NCBI GenBank assembly: GCA_018350325.1
Contig: JAEVLN010000002.1
Coordinates: 620,001-684,000, forward strand
Source: Globodera rostochiensis
Lineage: Eukaryota; Nematoda; Chromadorea; Rhabditida; Heteroderidae
DNA length: 64,000 nt
Direction: 5' to 3'
Under the pieces are notes generated by a model. The model searched no databases and was not told the DNA's origin. It saw nothing but the letters and a program-made list of their open reading frames with translations. Shown here piece after piece: positions 54,104 to 64,000 of this stretch (positions within the stretch are counted from its first letter, which is position 1; each line of letters starts with the position of its first letter). A program made the position numbers and the translations under genes.

Positions 54104-56296
54104 TCGGAATATCAAAACCAATTGAATAACCTTAAATTGGCAACCGTCAATAATCAAATTTTTGTTAATAATTAATTCTTTTGCATCAGGAGCCGACAAA
54201 AAAAGTGATAAAGCCACCAAAATTGAATTAAAAATGCTTAAATTTTTGTTGTTTTGTCAATTTCCCCTCATTTTTCATTGAAAACTCGGAAATTTGTTGC
54301 TGGCAAAGCATAATTTGTATTTTAATCAACGTTTAATTTCTTTTCTTTTACATTCGTTTGTACTTTATTTTAATCGATGCTGAATAAAAGGTACCAAATA
54401 AATTGGCGAACAATTCTCGACAAAATTATAAAGCTATAAATAACCAGTTCAGATGTCTAAAGCAAGAACAAAATATCTCTTAAAAAATCTTTTCGATTTA
54501 AAAAAAGCTTTGTAAATAAACATTTTTTATCGTTATCCAATTCTTTCATTTGGCTTGGTAATGTTTGTTCAATTGTTTCTTTTGCCAAAAAGTGTTTAAA
54601 TAAAAAAATTCCCCCTAATCGATCATTTAAAAAAAATTTTAAATGAAAAATGACTAAAAGCTGACTACATTTTCCCAATAAAAATGTTTCAATATTGAAT
54701 TTAATTCCCGTTTAGCGGAGTCACCGCCCACCGACGATCATTTGCATCGATTTGAATTGGAATCATTTCCCCAAAGGTATTAGAATTAGAGCGATTTTTA
54801 GTGCCTATAAAATGCCTATTTTGGCGTTTTATAAAAAAAATATTCATGTTTGCTATTTTGGTAATACTGTAGTAAGTTGAGAAAAAAATTGTTCGAAAAA
54901 TTTAAATAGCAAAGGGATTGATTTTTTCGCTTTTTATTTTTTTTGGCACTTTTTGGCGTTTTTAGTGTCTATTTTGGGGGTTTTAGCGCTTATTAAGGCG
55001 CATATTTCCATGTTTTTAGTGCCTTGAAATCCTGCCTCTAGTTAATACACCGATTTTTTTAAAAATTTTGTCACGAAACGGTGCCTTTTTACGGAAAAGT
55101 TCCGGTTTGTGATAATTTTTGAGCTTAATGAGCCTCCTAGAATAGAGTTGTCGGGACCCTGACTAGGACTGTAATTTCAATTTTTTGATTAAATTTATTT
55201 TTCAAAATTCCGGTCCCGCTTTTTTTAAAATATTTAGTTTTCTTTATTTTTGTAATTCCCCGGTTGGTTTCACCCTGAGCCCAGGACTGAGTCTTTTTTA
55301 GAGGGACTTAGTCCCAAAAAATAATCCTGGCCTAGTTAAAACTGATTTTTAAAATCAAATAGTTTGTAAACAATTTTTGATCTTTTGGAAATTTAGTGCC
55401 TATTTTGACGTTTACTAAAATTTACATTTAGTAAAATTTTGGTTTAAGTTATTAATGGGTATTTTTGGGTAAAAGCATATACTTGTGTACCTCTTACATA
55501 GAACTGGAGCTTGTCAGGACTGGTTCTGTAATTTCAATTTTTTCCATTTTAAGACTAAAATTTGCTTTCATTTTTCATGAGAAAAAAAAATCGTCGCGTT
55601 CATTGTTATAAAATAAATTTATACCAGAAAATGAGGTTGTACGACTGGCGATTAATTAAACCATAAAGTCTAAATAACATTTTATAAAATAAGAAAACAT
55701 TTATGTAAAAGCATTATTTATTTAAAATTAATTTAACTACATAAAGTATTTTACTTGGCCACAAATCATGAAATCTTTGTACGAATAGAGAAGCAGTTGG
55801 CGATTCAATTAGACTATAAAAAAGCATTAAAATAAATAAACAGTTGTAATATTTTAAATTAAAGAGATAGTTTATTATTATGTTTAGACATTTAATTGAA
55901 AAAACAAAATATTGAGAACAAAAATAATTAATATAAATGGCTGTATCAATCATAATTTGTTGTATTGCTGTTAAAATGCACATATATTTATAACAAAAAT
56001 AAGTAACAAATTTTATTAACAAATTATGAAATTTTTTACGATAACTAAGCAAAAATCAAATGCATAAACAAAAGTTTTACTCATCGTTTTGTCTTAATTT
56101 GGTAGAAGCGTGCGGATGGCACACCATTTATTTAAAACTCGCTTTTGGACTAAAATTTTAAATTGTTCTTAAACGATCACGAGAACAAAAATGAATTTAA
56201 AAAAACAACTATGATATTGCAAAAAATCTAGGAGCAAATGTTCGACCCAAATCATGGTTTCACGGACAAGATTTCACAACCTATTTACTAATATCA

Positions 56297-56362
56297 AAAG
56301 GAACTGATCTGTCAAAACGCAAGGCAATAGTCGAAAGGATGAGACATTCCGAGATTAAATAA
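56297..56362 (+). pseudogene. Exon-like island KGTDLSKRKAIVERMRHSE
   Basis: Diverged copy of 21554-21679. It shares KGTDLSKR with silent AAA/AAG and CGC/CGT changes, then differs, and stops at 56360. An upstream island (56225-56285) reads EQMFDPNHGFTDKISQPIY in another frame and has no open counterpart in the tandem copies. Confidence 0.4.
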
Positions 56363-56511
56363 TAGCAAAAAAAAAAAAGTTTGGGAAACATGAACATGAC
56401 TAAAAATAAATAAAAATATGTTACAAAAACATTTGGCCAATATTTAATTGGTAAATGTTTTTTTAAATTTTAAAACAATTGTAAATGCTTTGAAAGAAAA
56501 TTAAAATTTGA

Positions 56512-56631
56512 CACAATGCCCCGATAAGAGAGCACCTAGCGCTCTTCGACTCACGGCGCATAGTGACAAGCGATTTTATTCACCGAAACCTGCGTTTTAT
56601 ATTATTAGAAAATGAGAAAGAAATGTGTTAA
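56512..56631 (+). pseudogene. Exon-like island IVTSDFIHRNLRF, diverged copy
   Basis: The 39-codon plus frame reads HNAPIREHLALFDSRR, then IVTSDFIHRNLRFILLENE, then KEMC and TAA. It shares the C-terminal half with 23673-23774; differences there (GTT/ATT, CAA/CGA) change residues conservatively. The N-terminal half differs by several indels that together keep the frame. No start codon. Confidence 0.4.
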
Positions 56632-56994
56632 TTTGTTTATTTAAAAATAATAAATAATTTAAATTTTCAATAAAATAAAATTAACTAATAAATAAAATGG
56701 TGCTTTATTAACACGGAAAGAAATGACCATCAAGTACAGTATATCAAAGCTGATGCAAAAATCATAAATTTGAATTATCTTAAATAATAAATCGTAATTA
56801 CTTTTATGAATATGACATGAAAATATTTCTTCAATTGAAATAAGTAACAAGATCACACAAGACGTCAAGAGTTGCATTTATCACCAAATTTAATAAATAT
56901 AATATACAAAATAAATAATTACATAAAATATATTTAAAAAAATTAATTTATACATTTATAAGTAAATCTAAACACATTAGAATTAATTAAATTA

Positions 56995-57216
56995 ATGCCA
57001 AAAGAAGTCTGCAATGTTGCAGCAACGTATAAAAATAATGTGGCGTTGATTATTGCTACTTTAGATTTGCCTTGGAGTTGTGGCCATAACATCGACAATT
57101 TCCAAATGCATTTGAAGATAATATGTTCTACAAAAACGAAGAGAAAGAATATAAATATACTAATTAAATTTTTTCAAACGAATATTCAACTAAAATTAAT
57201 TATAATTCTCAACTAA
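56995..57216 (+). CDS. Hypothetical 73-codon frame MPKEVCNVAATYKNN
   Basis: From ATG 56995 the frame reads MPKEVCNVAATYKNNVALII, then ATLDLPWSCGHNIDNFQMH, then LKIICSTKTKRKN and an AT-rich tail. The two tandem-unit copies (24147 and 29529) share the start but are frameshifted by a 2-bp deletion, so only this copy is open. Either it preserves the ancestral frame or the opening is fortuitous. No domain recognised. Confidence 0.35.
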   Translation: MPKEVCNVAATYKNNVALIIATLDLPWSCGHNIDNFQMHLKIICSTKTKRKNINILIKFFQTNIQLKLIIILN

Positions 57217-57375
57217 ATAAACGAAGAGCATTCAAGTGAAACAAATAAACTTCGAAAAGCAAAATGGGTGAAATTAATTATTGTAAAAATGCAATATTAA
57301 AAAATATTCTTATTCAAAAATTCTGTTAGGTATTTAAAAAATTTATTAAGCATAAGAAATTAAATAAATAAGAAA

Positions 57376-58810
57376 ACAAAATTAACCTAAAATTCTTTAA
57401 GCTCTCAACACCTTTTCTGATCGCGACAATTGAACATTTCTGTCCCTTGTTAAGCTAATAGAACACAAAAAGTGGCTTTCAGCGAGGCAGTCTTGATAAA
57501 ATGTGTCGCGCGGGCACTTCAAATGCCGTATTCTGTTAACTAAACAATTTACAGGTCTTGAATACAAATGCATGAAATTACGACAAAAATTGCCTTTCGG
57601 GACGAGCCGATATAATTTAAAACTAGCCTAGCTAATAAAAATAAAAATAAATTTTAATTTAAAATAAAATAACTTTAGTTAAAAACACCACAAAACTAAT
57701 AAACCATGTATAGGTAGGTAATAATAAAAAATAATGCTTATGTAAGATGCCAGAAGCAAAAATCAAAAGATAATGCTGGCGTATTAAAGAGCAGCAGATG
57801 AACCAAACATCGCCATTTGCGCCCTCTTCCGACACTCAACCTTAATATGCTTATTCGAACCTTTTAATAATCGCAAAAATAAAAATAAATTTTACTATTT
57901 AATGATTTCATCTGCTTCCTTGGACGTATTTTTTTAAAAAAAACTCATGGAAGATTAAACACCAAGAAAAAAAATATGTTCATTTCATAAACAAAAAATA
58001 ATTTAAAAATTATGCAAAACATTAAACACATAATTAAAAAATAAATACGTGTTTACACCTTCTGGTGAAGTCGACAAAATATAAAATAAATCATGTTTTG
58101 ATATTTAATTAAATAAAACTTCATTACATTTATTTTATATGCAAAATAGAATATTTCAAAAATGAATTTAAAAAATTCCAAATAAAAAAATTTAAAATAT
58201 ACAAATCAATATATAAAATTTTATATTGAATAATACAATGAATAATTTATTTAACTTTCAAAAATATAAAGTTATTAACCTCCAATTCAATATTTTAGAA
58301 AAATTTATATAACTTTGTACACATAAAGTCGATAAAATATATAGACAAATTATAATACAAAAATGTATTGCGTTTATTTAAAAATTATTAATATAAATTT
58401 CAATGAATTGCCAATAACATTAAATTTGTTAATTAAAAAATCGATTTAGGTATAAGTAATGGTTTGACTTTTTCTAAAGGTTCAACTTAAAAATTAATAA
58501 AATAATTAATGAATGATACGCGAGAGCTTCATACACAGCATTGCGACAAATATTTTATAAAAAATAATTCTTTTAAATTTTTCTATTCAACCTTCAAGTT
58601 GGCGATAAAAAAAACGACAAGGAAGGGATGGGCCGTGTAGAATTTTTAATTAAATAATTTCAAATAAACTTTCACTAAATAAATGCGCATAAAATAAGGT
58701 TGCAAAAAGTACTATTTACAACCATATTTGTGAATTTAAATTTGCACATTCTCTATTTTTAACATAAAATTTTACGTTAATTTCACATTTTAGCTATATA
58801 AAATATAAAC
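57376..58810. other. AT-rich stretch with islands and a copy of 38650-38890
   Basis: The island at 57410-57600 is base-balanced; one frame reads KVAFSEAVLIKCVARALQMP and stops, with no paralogue. 58318-58440 and 58630-58690 match 38650-38770 and 38830-38890. An island at 58505-58560 is short. Nothing else recognised. Confidence 0.45.
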
Positions 58811-58953
58811 ACCACTTTGCAGATGGTGTATGACGGCTCTATCTTTTCGACAAAGCTGCTTGCCGAGACTGAGTTGTCGAGAGCAGCCGAGATCAACTAC
58901 GTCAGAGCAATAACGCATTCTACAGCGTCAATTCAGTTTGATTATAAGAATTA
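58811..58953 (+). other. Candidate exon MVYDGSIFSTKLLAETE
   Basis: After ACCACTTTGCAG, a plausible splice acceptor, a plus frame reads MVYDGSIFSTKLLAETELS, then RAAEINYVRAITHSTASIQF, then DYKN and TAA. The codons are balanced (GAC GGC TCT ATC, GCC GAG ACT GAG). The antisense is also open in one frame. No paralogue in the window and no family recognised. Confidence 0.35.
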
Positions 58954-59279
58954 ATCAAAGTTTCCTGCAACATTAAAATAAATAAACTGACAAAATTATG
59001 AAAATTTATGCCAAATCCACCCTTTTAAATAAAAATATTTCAATAAAAATTAGCTGGAATCAATAATACAACGAGAAATATTCTGTCAAGTGACAATATT
59101 ACCAAAGATATTATAAAAATTTATTGTATTATTAATTTTTTGATCTAAAAATAATAATTTAAAAATTCAAATACTAAACTATAATTACATTATCCTACTT
59201 GATGTCCATTTAAAACTAAATATTTAAATTATTAATATTGTCTATTTGTATGCGAACCAAAGTTTGGAAAGAGAAAATA

Positions 59280-59340
59280 TTGGCACCGGTCACCGGGTGG
59301 GGGGCATAACCCCCCCCCCCCCCCCAAAGGGGGGTTGAAG
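59280..59340. repeat. G/C hairpin with 16-C run
   Basis: GGGTGGGGGGCATAA, a run of 16 C, AAA, then GGGGGG. The runs can pair. The surrounding GGCACCGGTCACCGGGTGG is not found elsewhere in the window. No function inferred. Confidence 0.5.
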
Positions 59341-59492
59341 AAAACATCTGTTTGTCAAGCGAAATCATCGGGAAACTAAGAAGCAAAAAATATAACCAAA
59401 CAAAAAATAATTAAAATAAAAAAGTTCAATAAAAATAATTCCAAAAAAAAAAATAAATGAAAAATAAATTTAGCAGTAAATTCCCAGCAGTA

Positions 59493-59668
59493 ATGCGAGA
59501 GGCCATGAATAACTCTGTTCATGGAAACTACAAGGCAACTTGTTAATTCCTAAATTCACGGGCAAGGTCAATGCAACAAACAGTGTAATCTGCATTGCTC
59601 TGGGTTATCAATACACGATAATACCAGACCGGCTGGCTGTCGGAACGGCAAAAGTTATGAATGTTTGA
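59493..59668 (+). pseudogene. Exon-like island MREAM-SWKL-FTGKVN-CIALGYQY, longest copy
   Basis: ATG 59493 reads MREAMNN. Two extra bases shift the frame, and from 59513 the translation reads LCSWKLQGNLLIPKFTGKVN, then ATNSVICIALGYQYTIIPD, then RLAVGTAKVMNV and TGA at 59666. Alignments: TGKVN..CIALGYQYTIIPDRL to 3805-3879, and MR.[SA]..SWKL..TGKV to 18950-19023. Between these copies changes are enriched at third positions and gaps keep frame. This is the most informative member of the family, a 51-codon open frame lacking only a clean junction to MRE. No database family recognised; the cysteine and alternating hydrophobics fit beta strands. Confidence 0.5.
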
Positions 59669-60630
59669 TATAATAACTAAATTGGTCTGAAGTTATAAAG
59701 TAATAAAAATATAAAAACATACAAAAGTCAAAATTAATAATAACGGGTTTGAAATAATAAAGAATAAAAATATTAAAAATGTACCAAAAAAAATACGAAA
59801 TATTTATTGGAATGTAAAGTGTAAGACAAGTCAGATTTTAAAACTTATAAATCATTTTTCCAGACCAAAATCTTTAACAAAAAATAAATAAAAAATAGAT
59901 AACTAACAACTACACGCAATTCTATGCATCATTGACATTCCGATATAACTCTAAAAATTAAAAATAAGATTAAGGCAAAAGTAGCTAAAAAAATTGTTTC
60001 AATTAAATTTTAGCTAATAATCTTTTTTTTTAATTTTAGTTTAATTAACAAATAAATTACACATTATTTTCAAAAACAGGTAACCATAACCACGCGAAGC
60101 ACCGCAAGGAATTTTAAATTATATCAACGCCCACACGAGTTATTAACTAAAATTAAGCAGAAAATGAATAAAAAGGTCAATAGACTTTCGATTAATTTAA
60201 TTTAATTTTTCTTAAAAAATTTTTTTTTAAATATAAAAGGCAATAAACACTTAAAAACTGTGAAATAAATGACTGTAAGGTATAAATTTGACAAACAAAG
60301 TGATAAAGGCATTGAAATTTGTGAAATTAATAAGCAATATAAAAATTCAAGCAATCATTATATTGGTCGTGATAATACTATAATCAAATAGAAGATGTGC
60401 ATAAACAGACGCAAAAATATTTAAAAAGAAGAAAAAAAGTAAACTTAATTGGCATAATAAATTATTTATAAGTTAAGAATTAAAATATTCAATACATATC
60501 TGTGCCCTAAATAATGCTAAAAATATATTAAATTTAGAATAACAAAATGAAAGTAAAATAAAGGAGATATTACAAAGCAAATAATAAATAAAGTGATATT
60601 ATAGCAAAAATTTATACATTGTGCACCAGT
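59669..60630. repeat. Block L fragment, then block J copy 3
   Basis: 59655-59755 resembles 12830-12905 (AATGTTTGATATA, GTAATAAAAATATAAAAAC.TACAAAAG). 59885-60630 is block J (CAACTACACGCAATTCTATG, CAAAAACAGGTAACC, ATTGGTCGTGATAATACTATAATC). It is uninterrupted where copy 2 has its 1-kb insertion, and its LCTL island has decayed. Confidence 0.6.
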
Positions 60631-60666
60631 TCAACCAATGGCATTTTTTTGAAAATTTTTTCATAT

Positions 60667-61083
60667 TTAAAATATTAAAGAATATGCGATCAACTTAATT
60701 AACGTTATTAGAATAAAACAAATTAACATTTTTTGGTGCATATGGTTCGCATCAGGTGGTTCCGACAGTAAGTGATTTCGACAGTGAATTCCAGAAAAAT
60801 GTTTCGAACTTCTCAGACATTTCGAATTTTCAACTTCTAAATGCTTTTTAGACCTGTACGTTATCCGTTTTGCTAAAAAAAATGCATTTTTAGGCGTATG
60901 GTTTCGGCATAAATGCCTATTTTGGCATTTTAATTTCTTTAGAAAAATACAATAAACGAAAATGCACCCTAAAAATCGAAAATGTTTTTTCTTAATCAAT
61001 GACATCTTTAAATCATTTTTTTTGACCAAAACTTTAAGAACGGTATTTTCCGAAAAAAATTTCCTTTTGCTATTATTATACAA
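60667..61083 (-). other. 138-codon minus-strand frame over the TATTTTGGC module
   Basis: This is the second longest frame in the window. It reads KKKHFRFLGCIFVYCIFL near its middle and repeated CRNH words (HLCRNHTPKN, IHCRNHLLSEPPD). It covers 60720-60850, a patch with repeated GGTTCCGAC/TTCGACAGT words, and then the module shared with 8765 and 41640, where no equivalent frame is open. I regard it as fortuitous. Confidence 0.15.
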
Positions 61084-61468
61084 TTATTCAAAACATGTAA
61101 TTACCCATACAGGCTTTAAAAAATTGGATTTGCTTTATGCAATAAAATTTTAGTAAATTAAGTTATATTTGAAATAATTTTGGTTTAGATTAATTCCAAC
61201 ATTTCTGGTTCTCTTCACCCCGACCCCGACCCCGACTTTACCGCAAATTGCGTTATGAATGGACTCATTTGCATTTTAGCTGGAGGGGGGCGAAATTTGT
61301 TGCTTGAAAAAACATAAACATAAATCAACTTAATCGAATACTGAAAAAATTAATTTTATTTTAAAATTTTAACATTTAACCTAGTTTACAACAATCTATA
61401 GGCATAGGCATTATCTCTAATGTTAAAATAAAATGTTCACAAAAGTACAAAACGAACGAATGAAATAA
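61084..61468. repeat. AT-rich DNA with CCCCGA array and copy of 33365
   Basis: 61216-61237 holds four CCCGAC-type units, similar in style to hAT subterminal arrays but without ends. 61265-61345 matches 33365-33450. 61430-61490 matches 15675-15745. Confidence 0.5.
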
Positions 61469-61612
61469 CAAAAGTGGGCCAACAACGTCGGCTACTCGGT
61501 ATCGATGAACAAGACTTGGCACGTAACACGAAATAAATGGCCGCACAGCAGTTTGTGCAGAATTTTTCATTCAGAAACAAAAACAATGCCAAGTGTTTGC
61601 GTTTTGTATTAA
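61469..61612 (+). other. Candidate exon QKWANNVGYSVSMNKTWHV
   Basis: The plus frame is open for 47 codons. It begins QKWANNVGYSVSMNKTWHVT, continues RNKWPHSSLCRIFHSETKT, then MPSVCVLY and TAA. The related stretch at 15705-15760 reads KKRANKCRKK in the same frame, with AAC/AAT silent and CGG/TGG changed, then degenerates. An overlapping minus frame (61376-61570) is also open. Protein unknown. Confidence 0.35.
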
Positions 61613-62059
61613 ACCTTACGAGTTAAATACTGAATAAATGAGCAAGAACTGTTAACTTTTTTAGTAATTAAAAAAATATAAATTCAATTTAATCATATTA
61701 TTTCGATTGGACAAATACAAAAAATATGGTCAAAAAAAATTATTTAAAATATTACAACCCCGCTGTTGCCAACTTTAAAGAAATTATTTATTAAAATAAA
61801 TCTATTCTTTTTGATACAATAAAAAATTAATATCTGACACAATTTAATATTGTTAAAGAGATTGAATTATTAATCAGTGGCTAATTAAAATAAAATATGA
61901 ATTGTTACTTATATAAAGTCTTGGGTTCCTACATAGATGTCTAGAAATTATCTAAAATTCTATTTCCTATAACATGTCATCAATTATTATAAAAAAAATG
62001 CATTTTTGCAAAAAAATATAGTATAATACTTTCAACATTAAATTTCTACATAAAATAAA
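61613..62059. repeat. AT-rich DNA with small copies of block C
   Basis: 61690-61780 resembles 42910-42980 (CAAAAATATGGTCAAAA, ATATTACA.CCCCG.TGTTGCCAACTTT). 61790-61900 resembles 43085-43220. No gene. Confidence 0.5.
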
Positions 62060-62245
62060 ATGTTTGAGAATAGAGAAATAGAGAATTTTTATGAATGGAA
62101 AAAAGAGGGAAGAGAGGACATTACGTTTACTGAGCGTGCGATTGCCCAAAAGCGGGTGTCAACGGAGCGGAACAATTTGTTTATGCCAAATCACAACGTT
62201 GTTTTTATTATTTCTTGTCGTTTAAACAAATGCTTAAAACAATAA
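62060..62245 (+). CDS. Hypothetical 61-codon frame MFENREIENFYEWKK
   Basis: A true ATG start opens MFENREIENFYEWKKEGRED, then ITFTERAIAQKRVSTERNN, then LFMPNHNVVFIISC and a short tail before TAA. The first 40 residues are charged and probably helical. The base-balanced core runs from about 62085 to 62210. A 60-codon minus frame overlaps the start. There is no paralogue; it is a plausible small gene or first exon, but unproven. Confidence 0.3.
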   Translation: MFENREIENFYEWKKEGREDITFTERAIAQKRVSTERNNLFMPNHNVVFIISCRLNKCLKQ

Positions 62246-63060
62246 TGCTTAATATGATTAAGAAAATCATTTATAAACAAAAAATATAATTAAATAGAAC
62301 GCATTGGCACTTACCTTTTATCTTTTATATTTAAAAAAAAAAATTAATATTGATCTTGAGTAAAGATAAGAAAATAAGCGATCTCGAAATTCCATAATTG
62401 TATTAGATTCAATACACAAGTAATTTAATTAAAATTAATACAAAATTACTTCGAAATAAAACCAAAGAACACTTTTATTTATTTTTTAAGTTAAAAAAAA
62501 TACAAAAATTTCTCGTCTTAATTTACTTGAGAAAAAGGTAAAATAGACGGGAAAAAATATTTTGATAATGTAAATGCTAGAAATTTTTCTGTGCGTTTTA
62601 AAATTTTTTTAAAAATATCAAAATTAACTTCGGGTAACTGGTGGTATTAATTTGGACGCCATAGAAAGTCTCATGAAACATTCAAAAGTGCCAACTTATA
62701 TTCGTTAGGTAAAAATGCACAATGTTAAAGTCAAGTCATTTTATTACTATTCAGATTAATTAAGAAATCAAATATTCTCCAAAACCACATAAAGAATAAT
62801 GTTAAAACAAAAGTATATGGTAATTTTAAGTTTCTTTTAAAAAGTTTTAAGATTTCTTAGACACAATAATGTTGAAAAAATTAAATTTTAAATAAAATTG
62901 AACCTAACAAAAAAGGTAAAATCAAATTCTTCCTGCACCAATGAAAAATTTTTAAACATTAAAAATAATAAGTCATGAATAGGGCTAGGATTGTAATTTC
63001 GAAATCAAAGCATATTTTGGGGTTAAAGGAAAAATGGCGGCGCTGAATGACAAACTCTGA
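62246..63060. other. AT-rich stretch, nothing recognised
   Basis: Plain A/T-rich DNA. The island at 62630-62680 (TTCGGGTAACTGGTGG) is short and unpaired. Confidence 0.5.
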
Positions 63061-63084
63061 AGTTGAGAGAGATGGCCCGGAAGG

Positions 63085-63106
63085 CGATGAGTTGGCCTAG
63101 CGGTTG
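63085..63106 (+). repeat. tRNA A-box-like fragment
   Basis: GATGAGTTGGCCTAGCGGTT matches a tRNA 5-prime part with an A box, resembling Ser/Leu-type heads. No B box follows within 100 bp; instead the sequence turns AT-rich. Possibly a truncated SINE head related to the minus-strand fragment at 11503-11577. Confidence 0.35.
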
Positions 63107-64000
63107 AAACTACCAAAATTTTCATCGCCAAAATGCTTTAAACTATTTATTGGTCATTTAAAGGAAAACAATTACGTTTTAAGCAAATTAATGCACTAAA
63201 AAGGAGCCATTTTTTGTGCATATTTTGGCATATTTAGTGCATATTTTGGGGCTCATTTTGGCTTTTTTGGAGCATATAAATCCGGAAAATTAAATTTTTT
63301 TCAGAGTAAAGTAATAATTAAAAAGCATAAATTAAGTCGGAAAAATTAATTAATTTTTGGAATTTGGAAATTAATTGGAGGACATTCTTTTTTAGCTCGT
63401 AATTTTTTTTGAACCTGCTAAGCAAATTCGCCAGTTTTGTCAATAGACGATGTGTATAATTTTGATTAAAATCAAGTATTATGAACCAAAGCTAACAAGA
63501 AACACAAAATTATATAATTAATTAATTTAATTTAAATTTATTCTGGTTATAAAGAAACAATCTGGGAACCAATGAGACACCTTCTGAATTAATCTAATCA
63601 AATTTAAAAACAAAAGAAAAATAATGATACAGAATTTAGACAATAAAAAACAGAAAATGTGTTCAGTTTTTAAGATCATTTAATTATTTAAAATAAACAA
63701 TAAATATTTGCATAAATTAAACATTTCAATGAGCAACCAAGACTAACGAATGCACAAATAGATATTATGATAATAATATGCATAGTAAAATTAACGTTTA
63801 CATACTATTTTAATGATTCCGTACTTTATAATTCAAAAAAATGAATTGTCATTTTAATTAAAATAAATAAATTTAGCACTAAAAATTCATTCATTCTGCA
63901 TAAAATAATATAATAAGTGAAGTATATTTGAAGATGCTTGTATACTTTAAAAAATATTCTATAAATTAAATAATTAAAAAAGCAATTTATTAATGAACAA
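63107..64000. repeat. AT-rich end with GCATATTTTGGC units
   Basis: 63205-63280 holds three units of GTGCATATTTTGG, as at 50440-50640. The remaining sequence to the window end is A/T-rich with no recognised feature. Confidence 0.5.

Larger units (their letters stand above)
54127..57375. repeat. Third, diverged copy of the tandem unit and its left shoulder
   Basis: 54127-54830 matches 19221-20177. 54818-55700 matches 20178-21100. 55875-56362 matches 21100-21660. 56380-57350 matches 23545-24500. It lacks about 1.9 kb (21680-23545) and the G-run, and has about 160 bp extra at 55710-55870. Small indels are frequent. Its left edge starts about 950 bp before the tandem breakpoint, so the tandem duplication happened inside an older repeat. 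Confidence 0.8.

Noticed and set aside
60667..61083. 138-codon minus-strand frame as a gene
   Set aside because: It covers a low-complexity repeat module; the homologous modules at 8765 and 41640 have no such frame.
1..64000. Ciliate micronuclear DNA with scrambled segments
   Set aside because: There are no pointer repeats at island edges, no telomere repeats, and island frames end at all three standard stops. hAT and Harbinger elements with SINE-like DNA fit an animal-type genome better.
1..64000. Prokaryotic or phage DNA, CRISPR array, operons
   Set aside because: No dense ORFs, ribosome-binding sites or regular short spaced repeats were seen; repeats are large, diverged blocks.

Overview
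The window is AT-rich eukaryotic nuclear DNA (about three quarters A+T by eye). It has no gene that can be named and no convincing complete protein-coding gene. The evidence for a eukaryote is non-autonomous hAT elements with 8-bp target duplications, a decayed PIF/Harbinger element, a tRNA-derived SINE fragment, very low coding density and homopolymer or simple repeats. An AT-rich invertebrate genome would fit, but nothing here fixes the taxon. The long open frames, up to 148 codons, mostly lie in low-complexity repeats or are near the length expected by chance.

The dominant structure is a mosaic of repeated blocks, most present two to four times and diverged by indels and internal deletions. 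A 5.38-kb unit is tandemly duplicated at 20178-25553 and 25554-30935; the copies look almost identical. A diverged, internally deleted third copy lies at 54127-57375, and a still more decayed relative at about 5400-8520. Other families: block B (15990-17137, 18430-18660, 34500-34980, 51640-52370), block C (33042-34200, 42040-43060), block J (31970-32640, 39140-41040, 59880-60630), block L (12481-15470, 18647-19225) and block M (36160-37480, 47860-48700).

Into this mosaic are inserted at least four hAT-type elements, each with a perfect 8-bp target duplication (9308-10522, 10842-11787, 17413-18286, 44149-45159). There is also one PIF/Harbinger element with a transposase remnant (14357-15274), one element with TA duplications and a poly-G array (39680-40127), and one short inverted-repeat element (45512-45779). 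Three of the hAT elements share a 24-bp GC-rich palindromic module.

The most unusual layer is a set of 60-240-bp base-balanced islands scattered through the AT-rich DNA. Many recur as diverged paralogues. In several families the differences fall mainly on third codon positions and the gaps are multiples of three. This implies that the sequences descend from protein-coding exons, although many copies are now frameshifted or carry stops. The best family carries the motifs MRE[SA][MI], SWKL, TGKV and CI[AT]LGY[QH]Y (3058, 3770, 13820, 18908, 35841, 45412, 59493). I do not recognise the protein. The islands could be microexons of a large multicopy gene family or a graveyard of such genes; RNA evidence would decide.
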